DNA of 64,000 bases, from the NCBI RefSeq assembly GCF_900101175.1, contig NZ_FNFQ01000011.1, forward strand, positions 1 through 64,000, given 5' to 3'. The notes under the pieces were generated by a model, which saw nothing but the letters and a program-made list of their open reading frames with translations, was not told the origin of the DNA and did no database searches. Positions 57,618 to 64,000 of this stretch are shown in pieces. This stretch comes from Stenotrophomonas pavanii. GTDB lineage: Bacteria; Pseudomonadota; Gammaproteobacteria; Xanthomonadales; Xanthomonadaceae. A program made the translations under genes and the position numbers. The number at the start of each line of letters is the position of its first letter. The first letter of the stretch is position 1.

Positions 57618-57694
57618 GGAGCGGTAGTTCAGCTGGTTAGAATGCTGGCCTGTCACGCCGGAGGTCGCGGGTTCGAGTCCCGTCCGCTCCGCCA
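57618..57694 (+). tRNA. tRNA-Asp (GTC), copy 3
   Basis: Identical in sequence to copies 1 and 2. Confidence 0.97.
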
Positions 57695-57702
57695 ACTTCA
57701 AA

Positions 57703-57730
57703 AGCCCCCGGCGCAAGCCGGGGGCTTTTT
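57703..57730 (+). terminator. Terminator after tRNA-Asp copy 3
   Basis: AGCCCCCGGC-gcaa-GCCGGGGGCT then a T-run. Confidence 0.92.
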
Positions 57731-57876
57731 CTTTGCGTCATGCGCGGACATTGCCAGTGCGCGGGTCACGCACCCCCGCGGAGGCGGGCGCGGGCCGCGC
57801 CGGGGTTGCTTTTGGTCCCTGCGGCGAAGCGGGTTACACTGCCGGGCTCGCCAATCAGGCCTTGTGATTCCTCACC

Positions 57877-59832
57877 ATGCTGCAGAAACTCCGCGACAAG
57901 ACCTCAGGCTGGATCGTCACCGTGATCCTGGGGCTGCTGATGATTCCGTTCCTGTTCGTGATCGACAACAGCTACCTCGGTGGCGTCGGCGCACAGAACG
58001 TGGCCAGGGTATCCGCGCCGCCGACCTGGTGGCGTTCGGCACCGTCGTGGTGGCCGGTGCGCATGCTGTGGCAGCACCATGAGATCAGCTCGCAGGATTT
58101 CCGCACGCGTTTCGAGCAGGAGCGCATGCGTGAGCGCCAGCAGCAGGGCGACAACTTCGACCCGCGGGCGTTCGAGAGCACCGAAAACAAGATGGCCGTG
58201 CTCGATCAGCTGATCGACGAGCAGGTCGTGCGCCTGGTTGGTGAACAGGCGGGCGTGGTGATCGGCGACGGCGCCGTGCGCGAGTACATCGCGACCATGC
58301 CGGCGTTCCTGGATTCGAACGGCAAGTTCAACGAGAACAACTATCGCCTGGCCCTGGCCGGCGGCAACCCGCCGCGTACGCCGACCCAGTTCCAGGAACT
58401 GGTGCGTGAGAGCCTGCAGCAGTCGGTGATCCCGTCGGGCCTGCAGAGCTCCGGCTTCGTCACCCAGGCCGAGACCGAGCGCCTGCTGAAGCTGCTGGGC
58501 GAAACCCGCGACGTCGAGCTGGCTGCGCTGCCGCCGGTGCCGGCCGATACCGCGCCGGTCACCGACGCGCAGATCAAGCAATGGTACGACAGCCACGGCA
58601 AGGACTTCCGCCAGGCCGAGAGCGTGTCGCTGGAATACGTCGAGATCAACGGCGCGAACCTGCCGGCACCGACCCCGGCCGATGAAGCCACCCTGCGCAA
58701 GCGCTATGAAGAGGAAAAGGCCAAGTTCACCTCGCCGGAGCAGCGCCAGGCTTCGCACATCCTGATCACCGGTGACGGTGCAGAGGCCAAGGCGAACAGG
58801 ATCGCTGCCGAAGCGAAGGCGGCCGGTGCCGATTTCGGCGCGCTGGCCAAGGCCAATTCGGAAGATCCGGGCTCCAAGGACCAGGGCGGTGACCTGGGCT
58901 GGGTCGAGCGTGGTGCGATGGTCAAGCCGTTCGAGGACGCGCTGTTTGCGGCCAAGGCCGGTGACGTGATTGGCCCGGTCAAGACCGAGTTCGGTTACCA
59001 CATCATCAAGGTGGCTGCTGTGCGCGGTGGCCAGGGCAAGTCGTTCGAGGAAGTGCGTGACACGCTGGCCGCCGAACAGCTCAAGGCCGATGGTGAGCGC
59101 GGCTTCAACGAGCTGGCCGGTCGCCTGGTCGATGCCATCAACAAGAGCCCGAGCGACCTGGCTGCGGCGGCCAAGGAAGTGAACCTGCCGTTGCAGACGC
59201 TGGGCCCGATCACCCGCGCGACCGCCAGTGGCATCGCCGCCGATCCGGCCGTGCTGCGTGCCGCCTTCTCCGACGTGCTGGTGCAGGACGGTACCGCCAG
59301 TGACCCGATCGCCCTGGGCGGCGCGACCAACCACAGCGTGGTCATCCGTGTGGCTGCGCACACGCCGGAACAGGCCCTGCCGCTGGACAAGGCCCGTGAG
59401 CAGGTGATTGCTGCGATCCGCGCCGATCGCCAGCGCCAGGCCAGCGACAAGGCCGCCGACGCCATCCTGGCCAAGCTGAAGGCCGGTGCCACCCTGCAGT
59501 CGCTTGCCGCCAGCGAGAAGCTGCAGCTGAGCCCGATGCCGGGCCTGCCGCGCAGCCAGCCGGTGCCGACCCCGGAAATCAACCGCGCGATCTTCAGCGC
59601 GCCGGTGCCGGCCGAGGGCAAGCCGAGCTATGGCAAGGTCGACGTGAACGGCCACGCGCTGCTGTTTGCGGTGAACAAGGTCAATCCGGGCGACATCAAG
59701 GAAGTGACCGCAGAGCAGCAGAAGCAGCTGAAGGAACAGCTGAGCCAGATCGACGGCATGGCCGCGGCCAAGGCCTACATCGAGGCGATGCGCAAGAAGT
59801 TCGTGGTCCAGACCACCGAAGCGAACCTGTAA
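57877..59832 (+). CDS. ppiD: Periplasmic peptidyl-prolyl isomerase PpiD
   Basis: The 651-residue protein is anchored by one N-terminal helix (about 12-32, WIVTVILGLLMIPFLFVI) and faces the periplasm beside the Sec translocon. A SurA-N-like chaperone domain (about 60-240) is followed by a parvulin domain (about 285-385; QRQASHILITGDG, GGDLGWVERGAMVKPFEDAL, TEFGYHIIKV) and a C-terminal chaperone part. Near residue 47 there is a tryptophan-rich segment (PPTWWRSAPSWWPVRMLWQ) absent from E. coli PpiD as I recall it. Position after lon-hupB matches the conserved order. A terminator follows. Confidence 0.94.
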   Translation: MLQKLRDKTSGWIVTVILGLLMIPFLFVIDNSYLGGVGAQNVARVSAPPTWWRSAPSWWPVRMLWQHHEISSQDFRTRFEQERMRERQQQGDNFDPRAFESTENKMAVLDQLIDEQVVRLVGEQAGVVIGDGAVREYIATMPAFLDSNGKFNENNYRLALAGGNPPRTPTQFQELVRESLQQSVIPSGLQSSGFVTQAETERLLKLLGETRDVELAALPPVPADTAPVTDAQIKQWYDSHGKDFRQAESVSLEYVEINGANLPAPTPADEATLRKRYEEEKAKFTSPEQRQASHILITGDGAEAKANRIAAEAKAAGADFGALAKANSEDPGSKDQGGDLGWVERGAMVKPFEDALFAAKAGDVIGPVKTEFGYHIIKVAAVRGGQGKSFEEVRDTLAAEQLKADGERGFNELAGRLVDAINKSPSDLAAAAKEVNLPLQTLGPITRATASGIAADPAVLRAAFSDVLVQDGTASDPIALGGATNHSVVIRVAAHTPEQALPLDKAREQVIAAIRADRQRQASDKAADAILAKLKAGATLQSLAASEKLQLSPMPGLPRSQPVPTPEINRAIFSAPVPAEGKPSYGKVDVNGHALLFAVNKVNPGDIKEVTAEQQKQLKEQLSQIDGMAAAKAYIEAMRKKFVVQTTEANL

Positions 59833-59854
59833 GCCCATCGGCTGCAGGTATGAA

Positions 59855-59883
59855 AAGGCCCGGCAATGCCGGGCCTTCTTTGT
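59855..59883 (+). terminator. Terminator after ppiD
   Basis: AAGGCCCGGC-aat-GCCGGGCCTT then CTTTGTT. Confidence 0.88.
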
Positions 59884-59960
59884 TGGAGCGCTGCTGGAAT
59901 TGAACTGTAGCGCCAAGCCCATGCCCGGCGGGCCATGAACCGCGACAAGTCGCAGGCAAG

Positions 59961-59989
59961 AAAAAAGCCGAGCATGGGCTCGGCTCTAC
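59961..59989 (-). terminator. SMAG palindrome serving as mltD terminator
   Basis: On the minus strand: GTAG, then AGCCGAGCCCATGCTCGGCT, then TTTTTT. A GTAG-headed repeat followed by a T-run lies 23 nt beyond the mltD stop and has the form of a rho-independent terminator. Confidence 0.75.
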
Positions 59990-60012
59990 ACGGGAGGCGC
60001 TTGGCCTGCGCG

Positions 60013-61215
60013 TCAATCCTCGACGCGCAGCACCGCGCCCGGCTTCAGCACGCTGCTGCCGCTCAGGCCGTTCAGTGACAGCAGGGCCTTGACCGGCATG
60101 CCGTAGCGGCGGGCGATGGTCCAGGCCGATTCGCCGTCACGCACGGTGTGGCGGCGGCTGCGCGGACGATCGGCGATCGCGGCGACGGTCTTGGCGACCT
60201 GCGGCGCTGGCGTGGTGGTGGCCACCGGTGCGGCATTGGCCACCTGCACGGTGGCGGCGTCTGCGACGGCCACATTGGCAGCCGAGACCGGCGCCAGCAC
60301 GCGGGTGGTGCCCGACGAGGCGCGGCCGCCGCCCGCCAGGGCAGGGTTCAGGCGGGCGATCCTGGCCGGGTCCAGGGCGCGCTGTGCGGCCCACTGCTGG
60401 ATGCTGGTGCCGGCGGGCAGGGTGTGGTCCTTCAGCACCGGCACGGTGCGGTCCAGCGAGGCCATCACGCCCGGCTGGTCTTCCACGTCTTCCAGCACGC
60501 AGGCCAGGGCGTGCAGCTTCTCGACGTAGGCATAGGTGACCGGCGACAGGCCGGGCAGGGCCGACGGCTTGGCATTCTGTGCATTCATGCCGGCTTTGCG
60601 CAGCGACTGCAGCACGCGGTACTCGCCGGCGTTGTAGGCCATGGTGGCCAGGCGCCAGTCGCCGCCGAACATGCCATGCAGGGTCTTCAGGTAACGCACT
60701 GCGGCCTGGGTGGAATCGACCGCCGACAGGCGGCCGTCGTAGCCGTTGGCCATCGGTACGCGGTGGTTGCGCGCGGTGGTGGCGATGAACTGCCACAGGC
60801 CGGTGGGGCCGCTGCCGTTGCGGGCGTTGGGCCGGTAGCCGCTTTCCACGAACGGGATCAGTGCGAATTCGGTGGGCAGGTTGGCCTTGCGCAGTTCCTC
60901 GACCACGTAACCGAACAGCACCAGCGCATCGTCATCCTGGTTGGCCAGTCGCGAGGGCGCGTGGGCAAACTGCTTCTGCCAGCGCGGGCTGGTGGCCTCG
61001 GCGTCGCAGGTAGGCTCGGCCAGGCCATCGCGGAAGCTGGAGAAGATCTCCTGGCCGTTGCGCACCGACGCGGCCGGCAGCGCGGCCGGATCCAGCGGAA
61101 GGGCCGCAGCGGCGGTCAGGTTCTGGCTGATGCCGGCGCCCAGCGACTGCGCGCCTGCGGTTCCGGCCAGCCCCAGGACCAGGCCCAGGGCCAGCGGCAG
61201 ACTTCGGCGCATCAT
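60013..61215 (-). CDS. mltD: Membrane-bound lytic murein transglycosylase, MltD-like
   Basis: The 400-residue exported enzyme has a signal peptide (about 1-23, LAGTAGAQ), an SLT lysozyme-like domain with the catalytic glutamate in [15 protein letters not shown] (E124) followed by GPTGLWQF and [11 protein letters not shown], and one clear C-terminal LysM domain (about 352-398; [17 protein letters not shown]). It cleaves peptidoglycan to 1,6-anhydromuramyl products. The usual MltD lipobox is not evident, so it may be soluble. The ATG at 61215 overlaps the gloB stop (ATGA), coupling the two genes, as gloB and mltD neighbour each other in other gammaproteobacteria. Confidence 0.9.
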   Translation of the reverse strand: MMRRSLPLALGLVLGLAGTAGAQSLGAGISQNLTAAAALPLDPAALPAASVRNGQEIFSSFRDGLAEPTCDAEATSPRWQKQFAHAPSRLANQDDDALVLFGYVVEELRKANLPTEFALIPFVESGYRPNARNGSGPTGLWQFIATTARNHRVPMANGYDGRLSAVDSTQAAVRYLKTLHGMFGGDWRLATMAYNAGEYRVLQSLRKAGMNAQNAKPSALPGLSPVTYAYVEKLHALACVLEDVEDQPGVMASLDRTVPVLKDHTLPAGTSIQQWAAQRALDPARIARLNPALAGGGRASSGTTRVLAPVSAANVAVADAATVQVANAAPVATTTPAPQVAKTVAAIADRPRSRRHTVRDGESAWTIARRYGMPVKALLSLNGLSGSSVLKPGAVLRVED

Positions 61216-61976
61216 GCGCGGAAGCCGTCTTTCCAATGCCGGAGACCGGCCATGACGTCGACGTCTTCAACGACGTCGCGGCCCAAGTGTGCCGACACCG
61301 ACGCGCGGATCGGCGCCGTGTGCACACGCAGGAACGGATTGCATTCGAATTCGCTGGCCAGGGTTACCGGCAGGGTGGAACGGTCATCGCGGCGCATGGC
61401 CAAAGCCTCCTCTTGGCGCTGCCACAGGGCAGCGTTGGCGGGGTCGACATGCCGCGCGAAGACGGCATTTGACACGGTGTACTCGTGGGCGCAACACAAC
61501 AGCAGCTGCGCGGGCAAGGTACCCAGCTTGCGCATCGATGCCAGAAGCTGGGACGGCGTACCTTCGAACAGGCGTCCACAGCCCAGGCTGAACAACGAAT
61601 CTCCGCTGAAAAGATGTTCAGCGGTGTGAAACGCGATGTGGCTGCGGGTATGCCCGGGCACGGATAGTACGTGGAATGTTTGGCCCATTGCCTGAACGCG
61701 TTCACCTTCGCCGACCCGCTCGGTCGCCGCCGGGATGCGCTCGTCGACCGGTGCGATGACCCGTGCGCCGGGAAAACGCGCCCGCAGTGCGGGCACGCCA
61801 CCGATGTGGTCGTCGTGGTGGTGGGTAAGCAGGATCGTGTCCACGCGCAGGCCCTGATCGGCCAGCGCGAGTACCGGCGCGGCATCGCCGGGATCGACGA
61901 CCACGGCGGCGCCATCGTCGTCGATCAACGTCCAGATGTAGTTGTCCGCAAATGCGGGCAGGGCAGTCAGTCGCAT
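61212..61976 (-). CDS. gloB: Hydroxyacylglutathione hydrolase (glyoxalase II)
   Basis: The 254-residue metallo-beta-lactamase-fold enzyme hydrolyses S-lactoylglutathione to lactate and glutathione, finishing methylglyoxal removal. The binuclear metal motif [10 protein letters not shown] is near residue 52, [12 protein letters not shown] near 108, and [18 protein letters not shown] near 125; the C-terminal helical domain binds glutathione (NPFLRV). ATG 61976 starts the conserved [15 protein letters not shown]. It is divergent from the methyltransferase gene, with only 11 nt between start codons, so the promoters must overlap the coding sequences. Confidence 0.95.
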   Translation of the reverse strand: MRLTALPAFADNYIWTLIDDDGAAVVVDPGDAAPVLALADQGLRVDTILLTHHHDDHIGGVPALRARFPGARVIAPVDERIPAATERVGEGERVQAMGQTFHVLSVPGHTRSHIAFHTAEHLFSGDSLFSLGCGRLFEGTPSQLLASMRKLGTLPAQLLLCCAHEYTVSNAVFARHVDPANAALWQRQEEALAMRRDDRSTLPVTLASEFECNPFLRVHTAPIRASVSAHLGRDVVEDVDVMAGLRHWKDGFRA

Positions 61977-61987
61977 AGAATTGGACC

Positions 61988-62632
61988 ATGCCCGCGCTGC
62001 AGAGCACCCGTCAAGCGAGCCAGGCTCCGTGGTTCGACAGTGAACCGGCGGCGTCCCTGCGCGTGCTGGAGCGGCAGCAGCTGCTGCCGCAGCTGTCGGC
62101 GCTGCCGGTGCAGCCGTGGCTGTGGATCGCGCCCAGCGCAGGCTGGCTGGACGATGCACAGCTGGGCGGGCGTGGCCTGCGCCTGTTCCGGCAGGGGCCG
62201 GGGTATGCCGGCGATACCCGCTGCGCACTGCCGCTGCCGCTGGCCAATGAAAGCGTCAATGCGGTCGTGCTGCAGCATGTCACCACCGGCGATGCCGACC
62301 AGCTGCTGGACGAGTGCGAACGCGTGCTGATGCCGGGCGGCCACCTGTGGCTGAGCAGCCTCAACCCGTTCAGCCCCTACCGCACGCACTGGCGCCAGCA
62401 TGGGCTGGTGGTGCGCACGCCGCAGCGGATCCGCCTGCTGCTTGGCCGCCACGGCCTGGAGTGCGACGACATGCGTTTCCTCGGCCCACTCTGGCGCGGC
62501 GCCGGCAGCCGCCGGCCGGGCGGGTGGGCGCCGCTGCGCGCGGCCTGCCTGTTCCATGCCGAAAAACGCACGCTGGCCCTGCCCGGGCCGAAACCGCTGC
62601 CGGTGCGCTGGCACGGCACCGTTGTCACCTGA
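61988..62632 (+). CDS. SAM-dependent methyltransferase-like protein (YafS position)
   Basis: The 214-residue product belongs to the methyltransferase type 11-like group and occupies the place of yafS between gloB and rnhA in E. coli. The glycine-rich SAM motif I is degenerate ([13 protein letters not shown]), while later class I methyltransferase elements are present: the [27 protein letters not shown]-like motif ([10 protein letters not shown], about residue 120) is typical. Catalytic activity is therefore uncertain. No substrate is known. It is 12 nt before rnhA and likely cotranscribed with rnhA and dnaQ. Confidence 0.83.
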   Translation: MPALQSTRQASQAPWFDSEPAASLRVLERQQLLPQLSALPVQPWLWIAPSAGWLDDAQLGGRGLRLFRQGPGYAGDTRCALPLPLANESVNAVVLQHVTTGDADQLLDECERVLMPGGHLWLSSLNPFSPYRTHWRQHGLVVRTPQRIRLLLGRHGLECDDMRFLGPLWRGAGSRRPGGWAPLRAACLFHAEKRTLALPGPKPLPVRWHGTVVT

Positions 62633-62644
62633 TCTGGAGTTGTA

Positions 62645-63097
62645 TTGAAAACCATCGAAATCCACACCGACGGTTCCTGCCTTGGCAATCCTGGCCCCGG
62701 CGGCTGGGCCGCCCTGCTGCGCTACAAGGGCCATGAGCGCGAATTGAGCGGCGGCGAAGCGCATACCACCAACAACCGGATGGAGCTGATGGCGGCCATT
62801 TCCGGGCTGGAGACGCTGACCGAGCCGTGCAACATCGTGCTCTACACCGATTCGCAGTACGTGCGGCAGGGCCTGACCCAGTGGATGCCCGGCTGGATCC
62901 GCAAGAACTGGAAGACCGCCGGTGGTGACCCGGTGAAGAACCGCGAACTGTGGGAGCGCCTGCATGCAGCCACGCTGCGGCACCAGATCGACTGGCGCTG
63001 GGTGAAGGGGCACTCCGGCGACCCGGACAACGAGCGGGTGGACACCCTGGCGCGCAACGCGGCCATCCAGATCCGCGACGCCAGCCCGGTAAACTGA
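62645..63097 (+). CDS. rnhA: Ribonuclease HI
   Basis: The 150-residue enzyme degrades the RNA strand of RNA-DNA hybrids. The acidic active-site residues are seen in order: D9 in [16 protein letters not shown], the glutamate in [16 protein letters not shown], the aspartate in [11 protein letters not shown] and the terminal histidine/aspartate region [12 protein letters not shown]. The start is TTG 62645 with GGAG upstream, giving the usual E. coli length (155). It lies 4 nt before dnaQ. Confidence 0.96.
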   Translation: MKTIEIHTDGSCLGNPGPGGWAALLRYKGHERELSGGEAHTTNNRMELMAAISGLETLTEPCNIVLYTDSQYVRQGLTQWMPGWIRKNWKTAGGDPVKNRELWERLHAATLRHQIDWRWVKGHSGDPDNERVDTLARNAAIQIRDASPVN

Positions 63098-63101
63098 GCC
63101 C

Positions 63102-63833
63102 ATGCGTCAGATCATCCTTGATACCGAAACCACCGGCCTGGAATGGAAGAAGGGCAACCGCATCGTCGAAATCGGCTGCGTGGAGCTGTTCAAGCGCCGC
63201 CCGACCGGCAACAACTACCACCAGTACATCAAGCCGGACTGCGAGTTCGAGCAGGGCGCGCAGGAAGTCACCGGGCTGACGCTGGAGTTCCTGGAGGACA
63301 AGCCGGACTTCGCGCAGATCGCCGATGAGTTCCTGGCGTTCATCGATGGCGCCGAGCTGATCATCCACAACGCGGCGTTCGACCTGGGCTTCCTCGACAA
63401 CGAACTGTCGCTGCTGGGCCCACAGTACGGAAAGATCACCGACCGCTGCACGGTGATCGATACCCTGGTGATGGCGCGCGAGCGCTTCCCGGGCCAGCGC
63501 AATTCGCTCGACGCGCTGTGCAAGCGGCTGGGCGTGGACAACTCGCACCGTGCCCTGCATGGCGGCCTGCTTGATGCGCAGATCCTCGGCGATGTCTACA
63601 TCGCGCTGACCTCCGGCCAGGAAGAGATCGGCTTCGGTCTGGGCGACGAGGAGGGCGGGAGCGCCGGTGCGGCGCTGCACGCGTTCGACACCAGCAAGCT
63701 GCTGCCGCGCCCGCGCGTGGTGGCCACGCCGTCGGAGCTGGAAGCGCATGCCGCACGCCTGGAGCGGCTGCGCAAGAAGGCCGGTCACGCACTGTGGGAT
63801 GGCCCGAAGGTGGAAGAACCCGTCAGCGCGTAA
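63102..63833 (+). CDS. dnaQ: DNA polymerase III epsilon subunit (3'-5' proofreading exonuclease)
   Basis: The 243-residue DEDDh exonuclease removes misincorporated nucleotides in the replicative polymerase. Motif Exo I is ILDTETTGLEW (D7, E9), Exo II HNAAFDLGFLDNEL (aspartate near residue 93) and Exo III the HGGLLDAQ region (histidine near 149, aspartate near 154). The C-terminal segment binds the alpha subunit and is less conserved. It directly follows rnhA, which in E. coli is divergent; here the two are codirectional. Confidence 0.96.
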   Translation: MRQIILDTETTGLEWKKGNRIVEIGCVELFKRRPTGNNYHQYIKPDCEFEQGAQEVTGLTLEFLEDKPDFAQIADEFLAFIDGAELIIHNAAFDLGFLDNELSLLGPQYGKITDRCTVIDTLVMARERFPGQRNSLDALCKRLGVDNSHRALHGGLLDAQILGDVYIALTSGQEEIGFGLGDEEGGSAGAALHAFDTSKLLPRPRVVATPSELEAHAARLERLRKKAGHALWDGPKVEEPVSA

Positions 63834-63846
63834 TGCCTGCAATGAG

Positions 63847-63944
63847 GTAGTGCCGGCCGCTGGCCGGCATCTGCGTGCAACACGTTTTCCCGGTGAGCCG
63901 GCCAGCGGCCGGCACTACCGCCTCCACGCATGGCGTGGATCTAC
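63847..63944. repeat. Three SMAG/REP palindromes
   Basis: GTAG-headed TGCCGGCC/GGCCGGCA at 63847-63870, an inverted CTAC-ended copy at 63897-63918 and a TCCACGCATGGCGTGGAT-CTAC copy at 63923-63944. They fill the gap between the convergent dnaQ and phosphatase genes and may terminate both. Confidence 0.8.
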
Positions 63945-63947
63945 CGC

Positions 63948-64000
63948 TTAGTGGCAGCGCACCAGGATCACGCTGATGTTGTCGCGGCCACCGCCGTCGA
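63948..64000 (-). CDS. PP2C-family serine/threonine phosphatase, C-terminal fragment
   Basis: The last residues read DGGGRDNISVILVRCH. G-G-x-D-N-I-S-V-I-L-V is the C-terminal metal-binding motif of PP2C/PrpC-type protein phosphatases, with the metal-ligand aspartate in DN. The rest lies beyond the window edge. It is convergent with dnaQ across a REP cluster. Confidence 0.85.
   Translation of the reverse strand, partial: DGGGRDNISVILVRCH

Noticed and set aside
57294-57694. CRISPR-like array
   Set aside because: The repeated units are complete tRNA-Asp genes with terminators, with too few and too long units for CRISPR.

Overview
The window is GC-rich chromosomal DNA of a gammaproteobacterium of the Xanthomonadaceae, most likely the Stenotrophomonas maltophilia complex. 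The evidence is the gene set, the gene orders (tig-clpP-clpX-lon-hupB-tRNA-ppiD, phoB-phoR-ppk-ppx, folC-SPOR-cvpA-purF, gloB-methyltransferase-rnhA-dnaQ), and many short GTAG-headed palindromes of the kind described in S. maltophilia as SMAG/REP repeats. Nearly everything is core genome. The only transposase is the 5' end of an IS110-family element cut by the left edge.

Layout. 1-775: IS110 end, SMAG palindromes and a structured dispersed repeat. 776-10047: metabolic and accessory genes (propionyl-CoA synthetase, an unknown protein, a SUFU-domain protein, beta-class GST, SleB-like hydrolase, 2,4-dienoyl-CoA reductase, YczE-like membrane protein, zinc-type alcohol dehydrogenase). 10405-13470: OmpA porin, two exported proteins sharing a C-terminal motif, and a pseudouridine synthase between them. 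13535-19349: threonine catabolism genes kbl and tdh split by a TorF-type porin, then a DPP7-like S46 exopeptidase. 19588-25833: phosphatase, folC, SPOR protein, cvpA, purF and a DUF455 ferritin-like protein in one direction. 25901-31395: DUF2235 hydrolase, secreted M72 metallopeptidase, lpxH, PAP2 phosphatase and a GT4 glycosyltransferase. 31565-34489: TonB-dependent receptor. 34807-40876: phosphate and polyphosphate block ppx, ppk1, phoR, phoB, with a Pho-box-like site before phoB. 40993-48281: BepA-like protease, glutaredoxin, AhpD-like protein, NAD-type isocitrate dehydrogenase, isochorismatase-like hydrolase, LysR regulator, flavin reductase, YccA-type membrane protein. 48462-50498: tRNA region (Pro, Arg, His, two Lys, Leu) with a secreted BPL_N-domain protein inside it. 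50688-59832: trigger factor, ClpP, ClpX, Lon, HU, tRNA-Val, three tRNA-Asp, PpiD. 60013-63833: MltD, GloB, methyltransferase, RNase HI, DnaQ. The right edge cuts the C-terminus of a PP2C phosphatase.

The genes group into protein quality control (tig, clpPX, lon, ppiD, bepA), phosphate sensing and polyphosphate turnover, threonine breakdown, and cell-envelope work.

No classical defence system, CRISPR array, prophage or secretion cluster is visible. The least explained material is noncoding: an approximately 250-bp structured repeat present twice in inverted orientation (about 393-690 and 36400-36655), a nested inverted repeat at 16956-17057, a perfect 65-nt palindrome at 25836-25900, structured leader DNA before the isocitrate dehydrogenase gene, and a foldable IS110 end that may encode a bridge RNA and that abuts a REP-type palindrome.
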